Assembly: GCF_023856365.1 (NCBI RefSeq)
Contig: NC_064551.1
Coordinates: 20,150,349-20,214,348, forward strand
DNA from: Brienomyrus brachyistius
Lineage: Eukaryota; Chordata; Actinopteri; Osteoglossiformes; Mormyridae
DNA length: 64,000 bases
Direction of reading: 5' to 3'
The translations under genes and the position numbers were made by a program. Positions 33,611 to 46,100 of this stretch are shown one piece after another (positions within the stretch are counted from its first letter, which is position 1; each line of letters starts with the position of its first letter). The notes beneath the pieces are model-generated. The model was not told the DNA's origin and searched no databases. It saw only the letters and a list, made by a program, of their open reading frames with translations.

Positions 33611-33860
33611 CCCGAAGGCACGAGGAGGTGCGTAACACTACCCCTGCTTAGTGAGAATTATGCAACTAGGGAGCCCGGAGGAAACTGCGGTTGAGTAAAT
33701 GCCGTGAGGTGAGACCGTGTCGTCCAATGGCATTGCTCCTACCTTGACGTCCGATGTCTACGGGTGTGGATTTTTTTTCCTCTGAAAATGACAAACTTCA
33801 CAATTCACGAACGTTAGCATTAAGAAACCGAAGAGGTTGAGGCGCATACTTACACCACGC
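33611..33860. repeat. Inverted duplication, left arm (CpG-rich)
   Basis: Reverse complement of 35207-35465 at about 80-85% identity by eye. Shared blocks include the reverse complements of atgctaacgt, gaattgtgaagtttgtcatt and cacctcc. This arm keeps CpGs that are TG or CA in the other arm. Confidence 0.9.
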
Positions 33861-33862
33861 AC

Positions 33863-33867
33863 GCACG

Positions 33868-33928
<61 letters not shown>

Positions 33929-34090
33929 TTGCAATTATATCTTTGTGGGGACTTATTATGGAGAAAACTCTAATCACAACAACCTTAACCCAGGGACGGA
34001 TTATGGGTTGTGTGGGCCCCTGGGCAAAACGTTCGCGAACATTTGGTCCCCACAATGTAATATAAAAATAATCCATACACACACTATTAT
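33863..34090. repeat. (CA)n microsatellite and linked fish repeat
   Basis: About 60 bp of CA/GCAC repeats followed by aggtttgcaattatatcttt and ggagaaaactctaatcaca, a repeat often tied to CA arrays in fish. The same pair occurs, inverted, at 34965-35215, so it belongs to the duplication. Confidence 0.85.
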
Positions 34091-34964
34091 GAAATTATAC
34101 CATGACAACTTTTAGCGACTTTCCATACCGTTACTCTATACCCTCATCCTCAACAAAAGGACAAACAGGTTATATTTCCACTATGAATTATTTACTTTTA
34201 AAACTGGTGATTATCATGTCAGGAAGCGAAATCACTTTATCTGAATAAGATCGTAAACTTTAATTATTATAATTAGATCGATGTGGCATTAATCATTGTT
34301 ATTTTTGCCGAAATCTAAAAACACCTTTGTTTTAGGGTTTACAGAATCATTAATCATTGAATAAGCCAGAGTCCCGCATCAGGACAGACTTTAGTCAGGC
34401 TGAAGTATAGCTTGTTTTCCCCTAAACGTAGGCTGTATTACACCAGCCATAAACAATGTAGATTATAAACGTGAATAAAATAGCATTTAAGAGCGAAATG
34501 TACCTGAAATGTCCCCGCAGTATTCTCTGTTAGTAATTTATTAATTAATTGTGAATTACTTATTAGTTGAACACAATCAGATAAAATTAATTAAAAGCTC
34601 TTGCTAAATATAAATCCTCTGAATATTTAATAATCCCTTTCTGCACTTTCAGAACTAGCACGAAAGCAACGTGTTTCCAGGAGTAAATAATTATTTGTCA
34701 GGTGTATTTCATATACATATATACACGACGTTCACCCCGAAAGAACCTTCTGTAGACTGTAATGGGTATGTTTCTGCCTTAATTTATTTCTTAATCTTGA
34801 AATCTTTCTACATTGCAGAAAGTCCTAAAAATGTTGCAATTAGACAAATGGAAATCGGGCAATGAAGAACTGGGTTTCGGGAAACAGAATCTGACTAAAG
34901 CTTTCTGATTAGGCAAATGATCTTGTCTTAGGGTATCCGCTCCACTTTAGTGTCACATCTACAA
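34091..34964. other. Spacer between inverted arms
   Basis: AT-rich, about 870 bp; no gene or repeat recognised. Confidence 0.55.
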
Positions 34965-35215
34965 GTCTGTGTGTGTGTGTGTGTTCCAGGTATATATAAC
35001 ATTGTGAGACCCAAATGGGTCACAGTGACTGCAACCAATCTTGTATTTTGTTTGGCTATTTATAGTTAAGTTTAGGGATGGGTAGTAATTAAGGTCGTCA
35101 TTGGTGGGATTAGGGTTTTGTCCATAGAAATGAATGGAGAAAGATATATATTACAAACCTGGGTGTGTGCGTGTGTGCGTGTGTGCGTGTGTGCGTGTGT
35201 GCGTGCACGTGTGGT
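34965..35215. repeat. Linked fish repeat and (GT)n microsatellite, inverted relative to 33863
   Basis: Carries ggattagggttttgtccata and caaacctgg, then GT/GC repeats. Contains the oestrogen-response-like ggtcacagtgact at 35018-35030. Confidence 0.8.
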
Positions 35216-35465
35216 GTAAGTCTGCGCCTCCCCCCTTCGTTTTTTTTAATGCTAACGTTTGTGAATTGTGAAGTTTGTCATTTTCAGAAGAAAGTCCCCC
35301 AAAAAAATCCCCAGCAGTAGACATTGGACATCAAGGCAGGACCAAGATGATTGGACACGGTCTCACCTCATGGCATTTACTCAACTGCAGTTTCCTCCAG
35401 GCTTCCTAATTGCATAATAATCACTTTGCGGGGATCACGTTACGCACCTCCTTGTGCCTTCGGGT
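35207..35465. repeat. Inverted duplication, right arm (CpG-depleted)
   Basis: Mate of 33611-33860. Ends with cacctccttgtgccttcggg where the left arm's complement has cacctcctcgtgccttcggg. Confidence 0.9.
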
Positions 35466-36084
35466 ATGTGTGTGTGTGTATGTGTCTTCTTGAGCATCAA
35501 TAGTCACTTTCTCACCGACAGGGGGGTAGTTAGACATAAAGCTCTCCTGGGGCTCAGGCCCTCCGTTACTAAAATCACATAATCTTTTTCTTGAATGCCT
35601 GTTGCTTGCATGACATGTGCAATACTACTGTATTATCATTCCTCAGTCAAAATAATTGTCATCAGTATTATGTGGAAACTTTAGTGACAGGGGAGTAGTT
35701 AGAAATGAATGGAGAGGAGGGCTGAGTCTTTACTGGGGGGGGGACTTAAATCAATAAATACACATTTATTTGGGGGGCTAAAGCCTCACTAAAATAGGCC
35801 TAATGAGGCCCCTGTTTAGTACTATCGTGTTGTCACTCCTCAGCTTGTATGTTGCTAAATTAGAAAAATATATTTTTTTCCCCGTTATTATCGATGTAAA
35901 TGAATCCACTTGCAAATAAGCCCATTGGAGCTCGTTAAAACTCAAGCGTGATATTTCATTGAGACACAGCAGGTAAATACTGCTGCACGTTCCCTAGTTA
36001 GAGTGGTCTTGCAACACCCATGCTGCCGAAGCTCAGGAACCTATTTCCTGGTTCCGAGTTCCTAAGTATGTTGACCCGGAACTT
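35466..36084. other. Intergenic, no gene seen
   Basis: AT-rich with remnants of dispersed repeats (for example a ggggagtagtt block near 35690); nothing coding. Confidence 0.5.
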
Positions 36085-36240
36085 ATATACATAAAAACAT
36101 AAGAAATTTACAAACGAGAGGGGGCCATTCAGCCCATCTAGCTCGTTTGGGGAGAATTTAGCTAATAGCTCAGAGTTGTTAAAATCTTATCTAGCTCTGA
36201 TTTAAAGGAATCCAGGGTTTTAGCTTTCGACTTTCATGTG
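36085..36240. repeat. Dispersed repeat (aggaggccattcggcccat family), copy 2
   Basis: Matches 23735-23825 and extends further, to ctctgatttaaaggaatcca. Confidence 0.7.
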
Positions 36241-36269
36241 TCGCTTTTCCAAATATGCATGGGGGACAA

Positions 36270-36552
36270 ATCTCATAGGTTAAACTTCACAGGCAACTTT
36301 ATACGAAACTACACCGCCACCCCAAAACAATGGAGGATGAACAAGTTGTTTTGTTAGTCACCAGGGAGATCAATGGAGCAGTGTGAAAATATGGCACATA
36401 CTACATTTTCATTATATGGCCTGTGACGTTTATAATTCATTATTACATCTGGTCAGCAGATCGATCTTTATGGGGTGGAAACGTGACAGAAATTCCTGGT
36501 TCCTGAGAAAGGTTCTGGTTCTTGAAGAATGTTCCTGCAGTGGGGAAGCACC
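36270..36552. mobile_element. Degraded second copy of the 5068-5849 TIR element
   Basis: Shares ccaaaacaatggagg, atctggtcagcagatcgatc and ggttcctg blocks and a right end gaagcaccta. Internally deleted. Confidence 0.7.
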
Positions 36553-39500
36553 TAACAAACCAAGGCTCAGGTAAAGTCATTTGAGTGGAATGAACGCAAC
36601 ATCCTGTCAGTCAGAAGGCGTCAGCATTTATGGATTTAGCATGTAGACACGCTCCTGCTTACATAATATGCGCTTAATATACCTGTTATTATTTTTGACA
36701 TGCAACTGGCAAATTGAATAGACAATTGGAAAATAATGGATATCCATTTATGTTGTATATGGGTGCGTTCTAAACTTCTCTTGAACATCCTTGGCCATTA
36801 AGTACATTTGTAAATTTCACCTAAAGCACGTTCAGGTCCAGTAACTATGGACTTGAAGATGAGCTTCTGTTACGTGGTCTGGTGGTGGAACAGACCACTT
36901 CAGTACTGGCGTAGACTGTAAATCAGTCATATATTGCCAGTCACCTTAGCATTTTAATGACAGGAAATTGCAAAAAATGGATAGCTGACTGCCCCGTCGA
37001 CATTCACGTTGACTAATGAGCCTGGCGTGTGCCTCTCGGAGGGCAGCCAGCCATGATAATGGCGAATGTACTCTTATGGTTGTCCAAACACCAGCGGAGG
37101 CTCTGAGTGGTGCCTCTGTGAAAGGGGACTGACAGCGTCACACTGACGTGTGTGGTTTAATGTGTCCTTGCCTGCCCCCTTTGCATCTGCCAATGTAACA
37201 AAGTTGCTCTGGTTAGCGGCACTGTTGTTGTGGTTGATGGTGAACACCTTGCAGATTTATAATTTATAATGAGCCGCATGGGTCTCTGGGCATCAAACTC
37301 GACGTAGGTGTCAGGTTTGGCTGGCCAGCGTTTTGGAGCTAGCAGTGTTCCTGGTTGCCGCACTTGAAGTATTCTCCATCTGCATCATATCTCATTAATG
37401 ATATGCAGAATGTAACCACTTTGCCTCATAATCCAGTAAATCTTGGAAGGATCTCTCTATACCTGTTTTTGATAAGGCTCTTTAAAATATATAACATTAG
37501 GGAAGGTTTCACTCTCTACCAACTTGAGAAAAACAAGAAACCAAAGGTGGATGGGGTTACTGTGGCCAGTCAATCACCTGGTTTCACCCAAAGTAAAGCT
37601 GTAACATAGCCAATGGAAAGTGGAATGAAGGGAAACAGATTTAGGGATGAAACCTTATTTTATGTAAGTGTTTTCATTCGTGCCGCAGACACTACAATAA
37701 GTACGGTCTTCATTTCCTCAACTGCACAGACTACGAAGAATGCCCTTTCCAGTTAACTAATCTCATCGTTAATTTTGAGACAGGGATACCACACAAAACC
37801 TTTTCCCTCTCACCTGTCCCTTTGACCATCTGGTCCGTTTTCAGTAAACAAGCTTTGGGAGGTCAGTCCTCAGCAAGCACATACTGTATGTGCTAATGAT
37901 GATTCATTTCCTGCGACATCATGACATCAAAGTCGATTTCACTGTCTCTTCTGTGACCTGGGCTGCCCCAGTGAGTTTGTTGGACCAGAAAGGTCACATT
38001 TTATGCTCCCTGACCTCACTGCTTCCAGATCCATTTGACAGATATGGTTTTCTCAGTCATTTTCTGGGCTCGGAATCTAGCAGTATCAAGTAGTTTACAT
38101 AAAGATATTAATATGTTGCTTTATAATTTGCTGTACTTTGCTCTACTTTCCTCCCGTTAGACTCCTAGACTATCTGTGCAAATGAGAACTGGTGAAAGGC
38201 CTCACTGCACGGCCTCCTTCGGGAATCACATTTCTACAAACGCAATGCAGGAAAGTCTGAAATCAGCTTGGAAAGGATAGCAGCTTGTCACCAGCTGACA
38301 CAGTTTCTGCCTCTGAATGCGATTTCCACATGTCTGTCTGGCACAGGCTCCGGTGAGAATGGCAGTCAGTGTAACTGATATTGGGAGTCAGATCTCGGTG
38401 TTTATTCAGTAGCAGACTACACTTTGTCTTAGCAGATGTTGCTCTTCTGGAGGGTAACCAGCCAAAACCTTGTAAGCTTTTGCTAATTAGCTGGCCATAG
38501 TAAGATCTGAAGGTCTGTCGTGTATGACATTTAGACCTAGCAATTATCATGGAACACCACAAACAATCTGTGAAGTATGACATGAGCAGAGCCTAGTTTT
38601 AAGGTGCAAATTTTTGGGTACATAAATTTTTATCAATTATCTTTACTGATGTATAATTTAAAAATGTAAGAATAATCTTGCTTTCAAATGTTCCTTTTGC
38701 TGTGTATATTGCCGTTTCTTTTGAATGGTAGGTGTTCTCTGGCTTGGGCTTCTATAGCCAATCACAGTCTGAGGGCAAAAAATTAGTGTCATGTGATGAA
38801 ATGACACAGCACTTGTACACAGTGTATCCTAGGGAAACATTTACAATGGTGACCAGCCTGGAAGTGCTGGATTTGGCTGCTTTTGTCTTGGTAGTTTTTG
38901 TTTTGACTATTAACATGTGACTCGGAGATCAAACGCTGAGTTACACCCGCATTTACACACAAGCTAATGGTATTGTTTTGGATTCTGGCTTAGCTAGTGT
39001 CCTGCTCACATAGGAATGTACGTACATACATAGTGACGTAGACAGTTCCTATGTGTTTCATTTCATTGGTATGTTTGGTGGCCAGAGAGAGTCACATGAT
39101 GGGTGTCGGTGAAAAGTGACATCACTCAGTCTTGTGAGTGCTGAGTAAACCTACAGGTTCCACTCATTTCCATCACATGATTCAACTGCTGTTGTAGGTA
39201 TTGGGAACCCCGCCAATGTCACTCCTTAGCGTGACATTCTCAGCAGCTCAGAAAGTTTGTTTACCTGTTTGTGGCCTGCATGTTGTTATTGAGATGCAGG
39301 TCAGAGGGTTCACATTGAACCTATGGCGTTATATGTTCTGGAGAACTGAACTTACTCGTGTAGGCACCACAGAAATATAGGTGCCCAAAATAGTGTAGAA
39401 TGGACTCCTAATCATGTTGAAGTATCAGAGCAGGTGTAAAAACTGGCAACTAAAGCAGACTGAATGTAGAGACCCTAGCCTAAATTTAATCTTGCCTCTG

Positions 39501-42500
39501 TTTAGGCAAACACTCTCACAACTGCAATGGCATGTATATAAATGAAACTTACAAACAACAGGACTGTACATATAAGCATAAATGAATCCATACTGTGTTC
39601 CATGCCCTTCCACATTTGTACCCTTCAAGCATGTTATATCGCTGCGGTTAATTTTAGCGACCTGTATGCCCAACGTTCCATAAATACATGAGGATCTTGA
39701 AGAGCCACGTCCCTCCAGAAAGTACATCTGATCCCCCTCCACGCGTCACAGCTCTGTCGCCCCCCCCGGATCATTCTGCAGGGGCTGCACGCAGAACAGC
39801 CAGCCTTCTTACTCAGCTTCTGCCTGTTTGTTTTTCCCCCGAAGCGTTTTACTAGGGTGAGTCTGTGCACAGAAAAACTGGAACTTACAGCCCAACCACT
39901 GACAGTGGTCAAGTAATCACCTAGAGCTTGGTTGCCGCTTGAGCTCGATTGCCCCTTGAGCTCAGTTTGAAGGAAGCCACCTCAGCCACTTGTTGTGTGG
40001 CCTCATGACTGAACAACCAATGGAGTAAAAGATGCCATAAGCCTTACACAGTGATTACCAACAGAACAACCCATGCCCAGTCCATCATCACTAGATCAAG
40101 GCTGCAGCAAAACTGTGACATAGACATACATACTTTTCCTATACTGTTCCTGCTCTTTCTGGTCTCTCTCTTCCCACCAATGGCTGCCATCCATGCTGGT
40201 GCCATGCAATATTTCCCATAAGCACCCTTTCACTCTTGTCTCCTACCCGGCTGACTCATGCAAGACTGCCCTCCCTGGAAGAAAACCAAATCAATGCATG
40301 AACTTTACCCAGGACCAGGTGGACTCAATGGTGGTCCCACCATCACAGAACTCTTCTGAGTGCTCAGCTGGTATCATGATTCCATCGCGTGTTTGGACCA
40401 GAGGTCTCTCGGTCTCCCACTGTTCCTACAAACGGGATGAGACTGGGCGTACGGGTATTTTTTTCCCCTACTAATTCGATGTGCGCCGTTCTTTGAGAGA
40501 TGTTCCAAGCAGAAACTGGAGAGCGTCTGCAGCCAGGCTCCATCTGTGGAGCTGCTGACTCCTCAGACATCCGAATGAGGTCACGCCTTGTGATACGTCG
40601 AAGTAGGCATGGCGATACAAGCACACATGTGAACACGTGTCAGCGCTGAAGATCACGAAGAATAACATCCAGTTCTGGTTGTTTACGTGACCGAAATACT
40701 TATTATTTTGAGTCAGCCCAATGGATGAGATATCGGATTGCTCGTTTGGCTCTCCAATCTAAGTGTGGCATTTCACAGAACAGGAGTCGTGGCCTCAGAG
40801 TCCTCAGCTGTGTCCATGTGGTGCCTGTCTCTCCTTCTCACATTAGCATGGATTTCTTCTGAGTACAGCAGTCATCTTTTAGTCTCCAAAGCAATGTTTA
40901 TAATTAACTTGCCTTTCTCTAGTATTACCTCTAGCCTGTCAATATTTGATTGTGTGTGTTTGTGTGCCAGGGTCTGCGATGTACCATTCTAGTCCTAGTT
41001 GAATCAGTGATTTGAATAATGGCCATAAGTGGTGACTGATAACGGATGGAGGGGAAAATTTCTTCTTAATGCAGAATAAATCCAGTGCTTCACTGGTAAC
41101 TGGAAATTACTTCAGTTTATGTTTGCATGACTGCTGAAACGATTCTTTGGTGGAATCTGATCACTTATTCTCCACAATTCTGAATTTTTCTAGTATGAGC
41201 TCTGTTATGAATTAATCAAATTGGTAGCATCAATAGCTCTTTGTATTAATATTCAACTTTTGACGAAGTCCCTTGTTTTACTAAACAGCTTCATTAAGTT
41301 TCATGGATCCCTCTTTCCTTCAGAGATGAGAGAATTTTAATTTTGGTGTTTCATGGTTCACTATTGCTAATATTGGATTTTTTGAACTGGAAAGCCTGTT
41401 AAAGTTTGGCTGATTTTGTTCGCGACTCAGTAGATGTTTGGCGCCCTCTAATGGTCAAAAGATTTGGAGATTCCAAAATCGTAAGTAAAAACGCTTTAGT
41501 CGCCAGGTACATTGAGGGGAAGATACAAGGGAGTCTTCTTTGTGGTACTATTACATATAGAAACGTATATACATATAGTTAAACTTCAACGCACCTTTCT
41601 CAGTTTACTTACAAACTGTTTAATAAAAAGGGTAAAATAACACTGTTAACTGATAACTAACCACTAAAAGCACATTTAAAAACTACAAATTTTGTGTTTA
41701 TTTGTGCTACTATGGAGCAGTTAGAAAAACTGAATTTATACATAGGATATGAATTTTAAAAAGCAAAACATATCACTCTACACTTTCAGACTCTCAAGCT
41801 TAAAAAATCTTACAGAAAATCTACATTATTCCAGTATAACCCTAAATTTAGCTACATCAAAGGTGTTGGGGTAGTTTGCAAACCTTACAGACTATTTACA
41901 GGGTAACAAAACTCTTACTCACATCTACTTGTGCAGACTAGTCTCGAATTGAAAAATGTAACTCCAGCCCGCTGACCAAATCTGGCAACCCTATGCAGAA
42001 CATCTCACAAAGGAACAGATCCATGGGAATTTCACTTCAAACACAGCACAAAGAATGCCTTCAGGCCAAGGCTAACCTCGAGTAAAGCTGTGCTTTAACA
42101 CTGTTGGTGATGGTTATGGTGCAGCACCATCATGCTAGATATGTGAAAGAAAGCATCCGCACATGGACACATTTCCGTTAGTCTTCGCTTAGCGCTGAAT
42201 TAAAGCATTCAATGCCTAAATAAGGTATCGGTCCATCCTTGTCCCTACAGTATAGCCTTTAACAATCTGGATGTAATTTCAACCAAAGGTTGAAGACCAA
42301 AGAATGCAGTCACATCTATTATACTGGTAACATCTTGTAAGCAGGATATTTAAATCATTTAAATATGTAATATCAGGTATAAATAATTCAATATACACAT
42401 TCAGATGTGCTGAATTCACAATGCCATTATTGTGGCAGATACTGAAAATAGACTCAAACGGAATTCAATATACTCTTTACTAGACTTGTTGGACACAAGT

Positions 42501-42870
42501 ACTTGTACAGGTATATTGTATACTAATATAATACGAATATAATATTTTATTATTCTTAGTATTATTATTATTGTTTCTAAAATAAATCTACTTTAAAATT
42601 AAGAGGAATTTCACACTGGTTAAGTTCAACAGCCGACCCTGAGCAGCAGACAAATGTCTGATGACATAAAACGTGACCCAGCCCTTCTGTCAGTGAAGCA
42701 TTTATTGTTGCAGGTCTAAGTAACACCAACCAAAGGCTAACAAACACACTGAATTTGGTGTCTCCACCTTAATCTGAACTGAACAACAGCTATGCTTTAT
42801 GTGTGTCTTTCGTTTTACTTGAAATAATGATCCTGGACTGATTTTGAACCATCACACAGACACGTATGGG
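36553..42870. other. Long intergenic stretch between lpin1 and greb1 fragment
   Basis: No convincing exon. In particular, no open frame resembles the middle or C-terminal part of GREB1. A minus-strand open frame at 37250-37345 is flanked by AG and GT but is unrecognised. Confidence 0.55.
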
Positions 42871-42874
42871 GTGT

Positions 42875-43106
42875 TAGGGAGCTTTCCTCCTTGAGATGAG
42901 GTCCATCAAGATCTTGGTGTGCAGGAGCTTTTGCATGGTGATGCTCTTTCTTATCTGACCAGGGAGCTTGAGTTTCAGCGTAACCTAAGAGCCAAAGAAT
43001 ATGAAAAGTAAGAAGCAGCATCAGCTGTGCCACTGTGTTGCCAGTTCTGCTGGCCGGGGCTTCGTACCTCGTCATCGCTGGGGGGTGCTCTGGAGAAGGT
43101 CGTCAT
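42875..43106 (-). other. Open frame after the greb1 stop
   Basis: From the overlapping ATG the frame reads [13 protein letters not shown] to a consensus donor (GAG then GTACGA, exon end 43068). A TTAG acceptor at 42985-42988 then continues in phase as VTLKLKLPGQIRKS and ends at TAA near 42875; about 49 codons in all. Not recognised; may be a degenerate terminal exon. Confidence 0.3.
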
Positions 43107-43161
43107 GGGGAGGGGGTGGCTCTCTCTGTCAGCCAGCCTTTGTGCCTCTTTTTGGGGGGCC
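43103..43161 (-). CDS. greb1: greb1 exon 5 of coding, ending in TGA
   Basis: Encodes [19 protein letters not shown], then TGA. The ATG of a second short open frame overlaps the stop as ATGA (43103-43106). No donor was found before the stop. Confidence 0.75.
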
Positions 43162-46100
43162 CTGTATTCATTTGGATGCCATCAAAGAATTAACTGCAAA
43201 ATCAACAGCACTATGAGACTGTTATGTAATAATGATTGCAGTGGGGGGCACTGCGGATGCTGGAATGGTCAGGCGACCTCACAAATTTGCCTCTCCATTT
43301 GTTCTCTCCACCTGGGTATGCGGGTGTGAGTACGTCCCCTGATTAAGTCCAAATCTGAGAGAAGGTTAGTCAGGACGTCCTGGTCGTCTGTGTGATTTTT
43401 GTTATGCTTCCCTATTCTCTGCTGAAGCATATTGTCTGTTTTGCCATCCCATCATCATAATTAATAAATAATAAAATAAATTATAATGCCAATAATTTCA
43501 GTTGCTTTCGGAATGCCCCTCATTAAAACCGCACACACTTGATAATGTACAAGATGCAGTTTTTATAATTTAATAAATTCACACAGGGGAAGGCTTACTC
43601 AGGTCAGGATCCCTTAGGCTGGGACTGAACTGTGAACATTGTTGCAGTGCCGTAGGGTCTCTCCTGCAGCCCACAACAGGGCAACACCCTTCCGGAAAGG
43701 TCAGGCAGAGGTGCCTGGGAGCACCTACAGACTGTAACCCATCCCTCTGCTGTAACTTGCTTTGTCCCTAGCTAGCTACCTTATAGTCTTGCTGTAGTAC
43801 CAAGGGGTTTCTCTTGTGGCCTCCGCCTTAGGTCTTCTGATTAGCAGGCCTGCTTTAAGCTCCCCCCCCACAAACGGCAGCCGTACCCATCATCCGACCC
43901 GCAGTCCTCCAGCAGATGGGCGGGCCTGCGACCAGCCTCCCGCATGCATCCCTGTGGAGGTGACACTGCAGGTACTTCTGCTTCATGGGCTGGCCGCTGG
44001 GCTTCAGGTTGATGTGGATGGAGAACTCGGTGAAGTAGCGGAAGCCCCCCCGCCCGCAGCCCACGCAGTTACCAAGGAAGCCTGGAGAACAGAGGCAGAC
44101 AGAGAAGCTGCTGGAAATGGGAAGCTAAATGGGGATGCTACACAGGTCACCATATATTAGGGAGCTAGGAGTGTTACGCTAGTCATTACAATTACATTAC
44201 ATAAAAACCTGAAAGAAAAATATCCATCCATCCATAACCACTTATCCAATACAAGCTCACAGGAAGACTGGAGCCTACAACATTCATTCATACACACACA
44301 CACACATATATCCCTGTACATCTCACTGGTTGGCCATTTTGACAGCGTACACTAGCTGGTGTGTTTTCCCCGTTTAATAATAAAAATATATGTTCTGCTT
44401 TCTTTTTATTCCATTAACGATGTTCATTTAAATTCCCATAATCATATTTGTATTTTTTGTGAAGTTAAAAAAAGTTTGAATTTGTAGGTTATCAAAATAT
44501 TCAACTTGAATAGAATTGTGGTAGAAGTTATACGTTGCAGATGCATCGAATCGCACCTTAAATAATTGCAATCCAAAGATGTATAACCCTAGTATAGAAA
44601 TAAAACAGCCTCCTTTTTGTTTGCTTCATACCGCACGGATTTACTTTAGGCTTGCCGTACACTTCAAACGACATCCGGACAAAACAAAATCGAACATGTA
44701 AGCAAGAACATTCTGTCGCGTACTTAAAATGATGCAGCTGCCTTGTTTGTTTGGTCATGGGACAACCTCCGAGGGTGCAGGACGTTTTGGATGCAGCAAA
44801 CCCACACAGAGCGAAAGAAAACGTATTGAAGCGAACGCGTGAGTAATTTTAATAAAGGAGGTGCAGGATTGCCAATTTTGGTCAGCTGGCTGGCACATAC
44901 AAATCTGCACACACATGCATACGCATTTACATGTATGTAACAGTTTTATTACCTTGTAAATAATGTGTAGGCATGACAGTCGGCAACCCTGGGAGATTAC
45001 AGCTTTTTTAAAATTTAAGTTTCTTTATTAACAATCACTGTTGGTTTAATACTAGCAGTGGCACAGACACTATGAACCAAATGCGCACGGTGCGGTACAA
45101 AGCATGCCGATTACGTAGTCCTACTCCCGCGGCGTCACATGTACGTCAGCCAATCAAGGCCAGTGGGTGGGATCACAACAACTTCGTGGTGAACAGAAGA
45201 TGCGATCCAAGACGATCCAGTAACACCAGGGGGCAGGTCTAGTTGATTAAAACTATTTAAATGTACACTTCCACCTGACTAACTTATCCAGGCGAAGACC
45301 ATGGCTAATTACTGCCTTTGTTCTGACACCTTTGTGTGGGCTTCCTTCAGGTATGAACCTCAACCCAAAAACATGCAGTTAGACCAGTGGCTCTCAAAGT
45401 CGGTCCTCAGGCCCCACTGCCCTGCTTGTTTTCCTGCTATCCCTGCCCCACACACAAGTCCCAGCTGTCTTTCAGCTTCTGATTGACTGAACACACCTGA
45501 TCCATGTAATCAGCAGTGTGTAGGGCAGGGATAGCTGGAGAACAAGCAGGGCAGTGGGGCCTGAGGACCAAATTTGAGAACCAGTGAGTTAGACTAACTG
45601 GCATCTCCAGATTGCCCACAGAGTGTGAGTGTGTGACGGCACCCTTGTGTGCCCCTGCCTGTGCTGTCTAGAACAAATTGAAAGCCCATTTATAATCCTG
45701 TAAATAGATAAGTGGTTGGAAGATAGACGTACACCTAAGAAAACAGCTGAAACTTTCCGACTTATTTTACTGCACAACAAGTGGCCGCAAAACAGACCTA
45801 GGAGTGCGTTCTGTCCGGTTTCATCAGGAATAAATCTGCGGTCCACGGCGCAGACCAGAGTGTCGTCCAGTAGAACAAGGGACTTGGCTCCCACTAGGAG
45901 AAACCCAGCCGGAGTGTCCAGGGGGCTGGTGCTGATGGAAGCCAGTCGCAGGTCCTTTCCTGACTGGCAGAAACCTGCAGAAATACCCGCAGTGTAACCA
46001 CATCACCACTGGGCCCTTACACGGTTGCCGACCCTGTGCTCAAACCCACACTTTGCTCTCACCTGTATGTGTCTGTGTGTGTCTCTCATAGGAGCACAAA

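Larger units (their letters stand above)
44082..45797. other. greb1 intron 3
   Basis: Contains a promoter-like CpG cluster and CTCF-like motif (45080-45240) and an hAT-like MITE (45385-45586). The rest is unremarkable. Confidence 0.6.

Noticed and set aside
43816..44160. 114-codon plus-strand open frame
   Set aside because: Antisense shadow of the GC-rich greb1 exon at 43899-44081.
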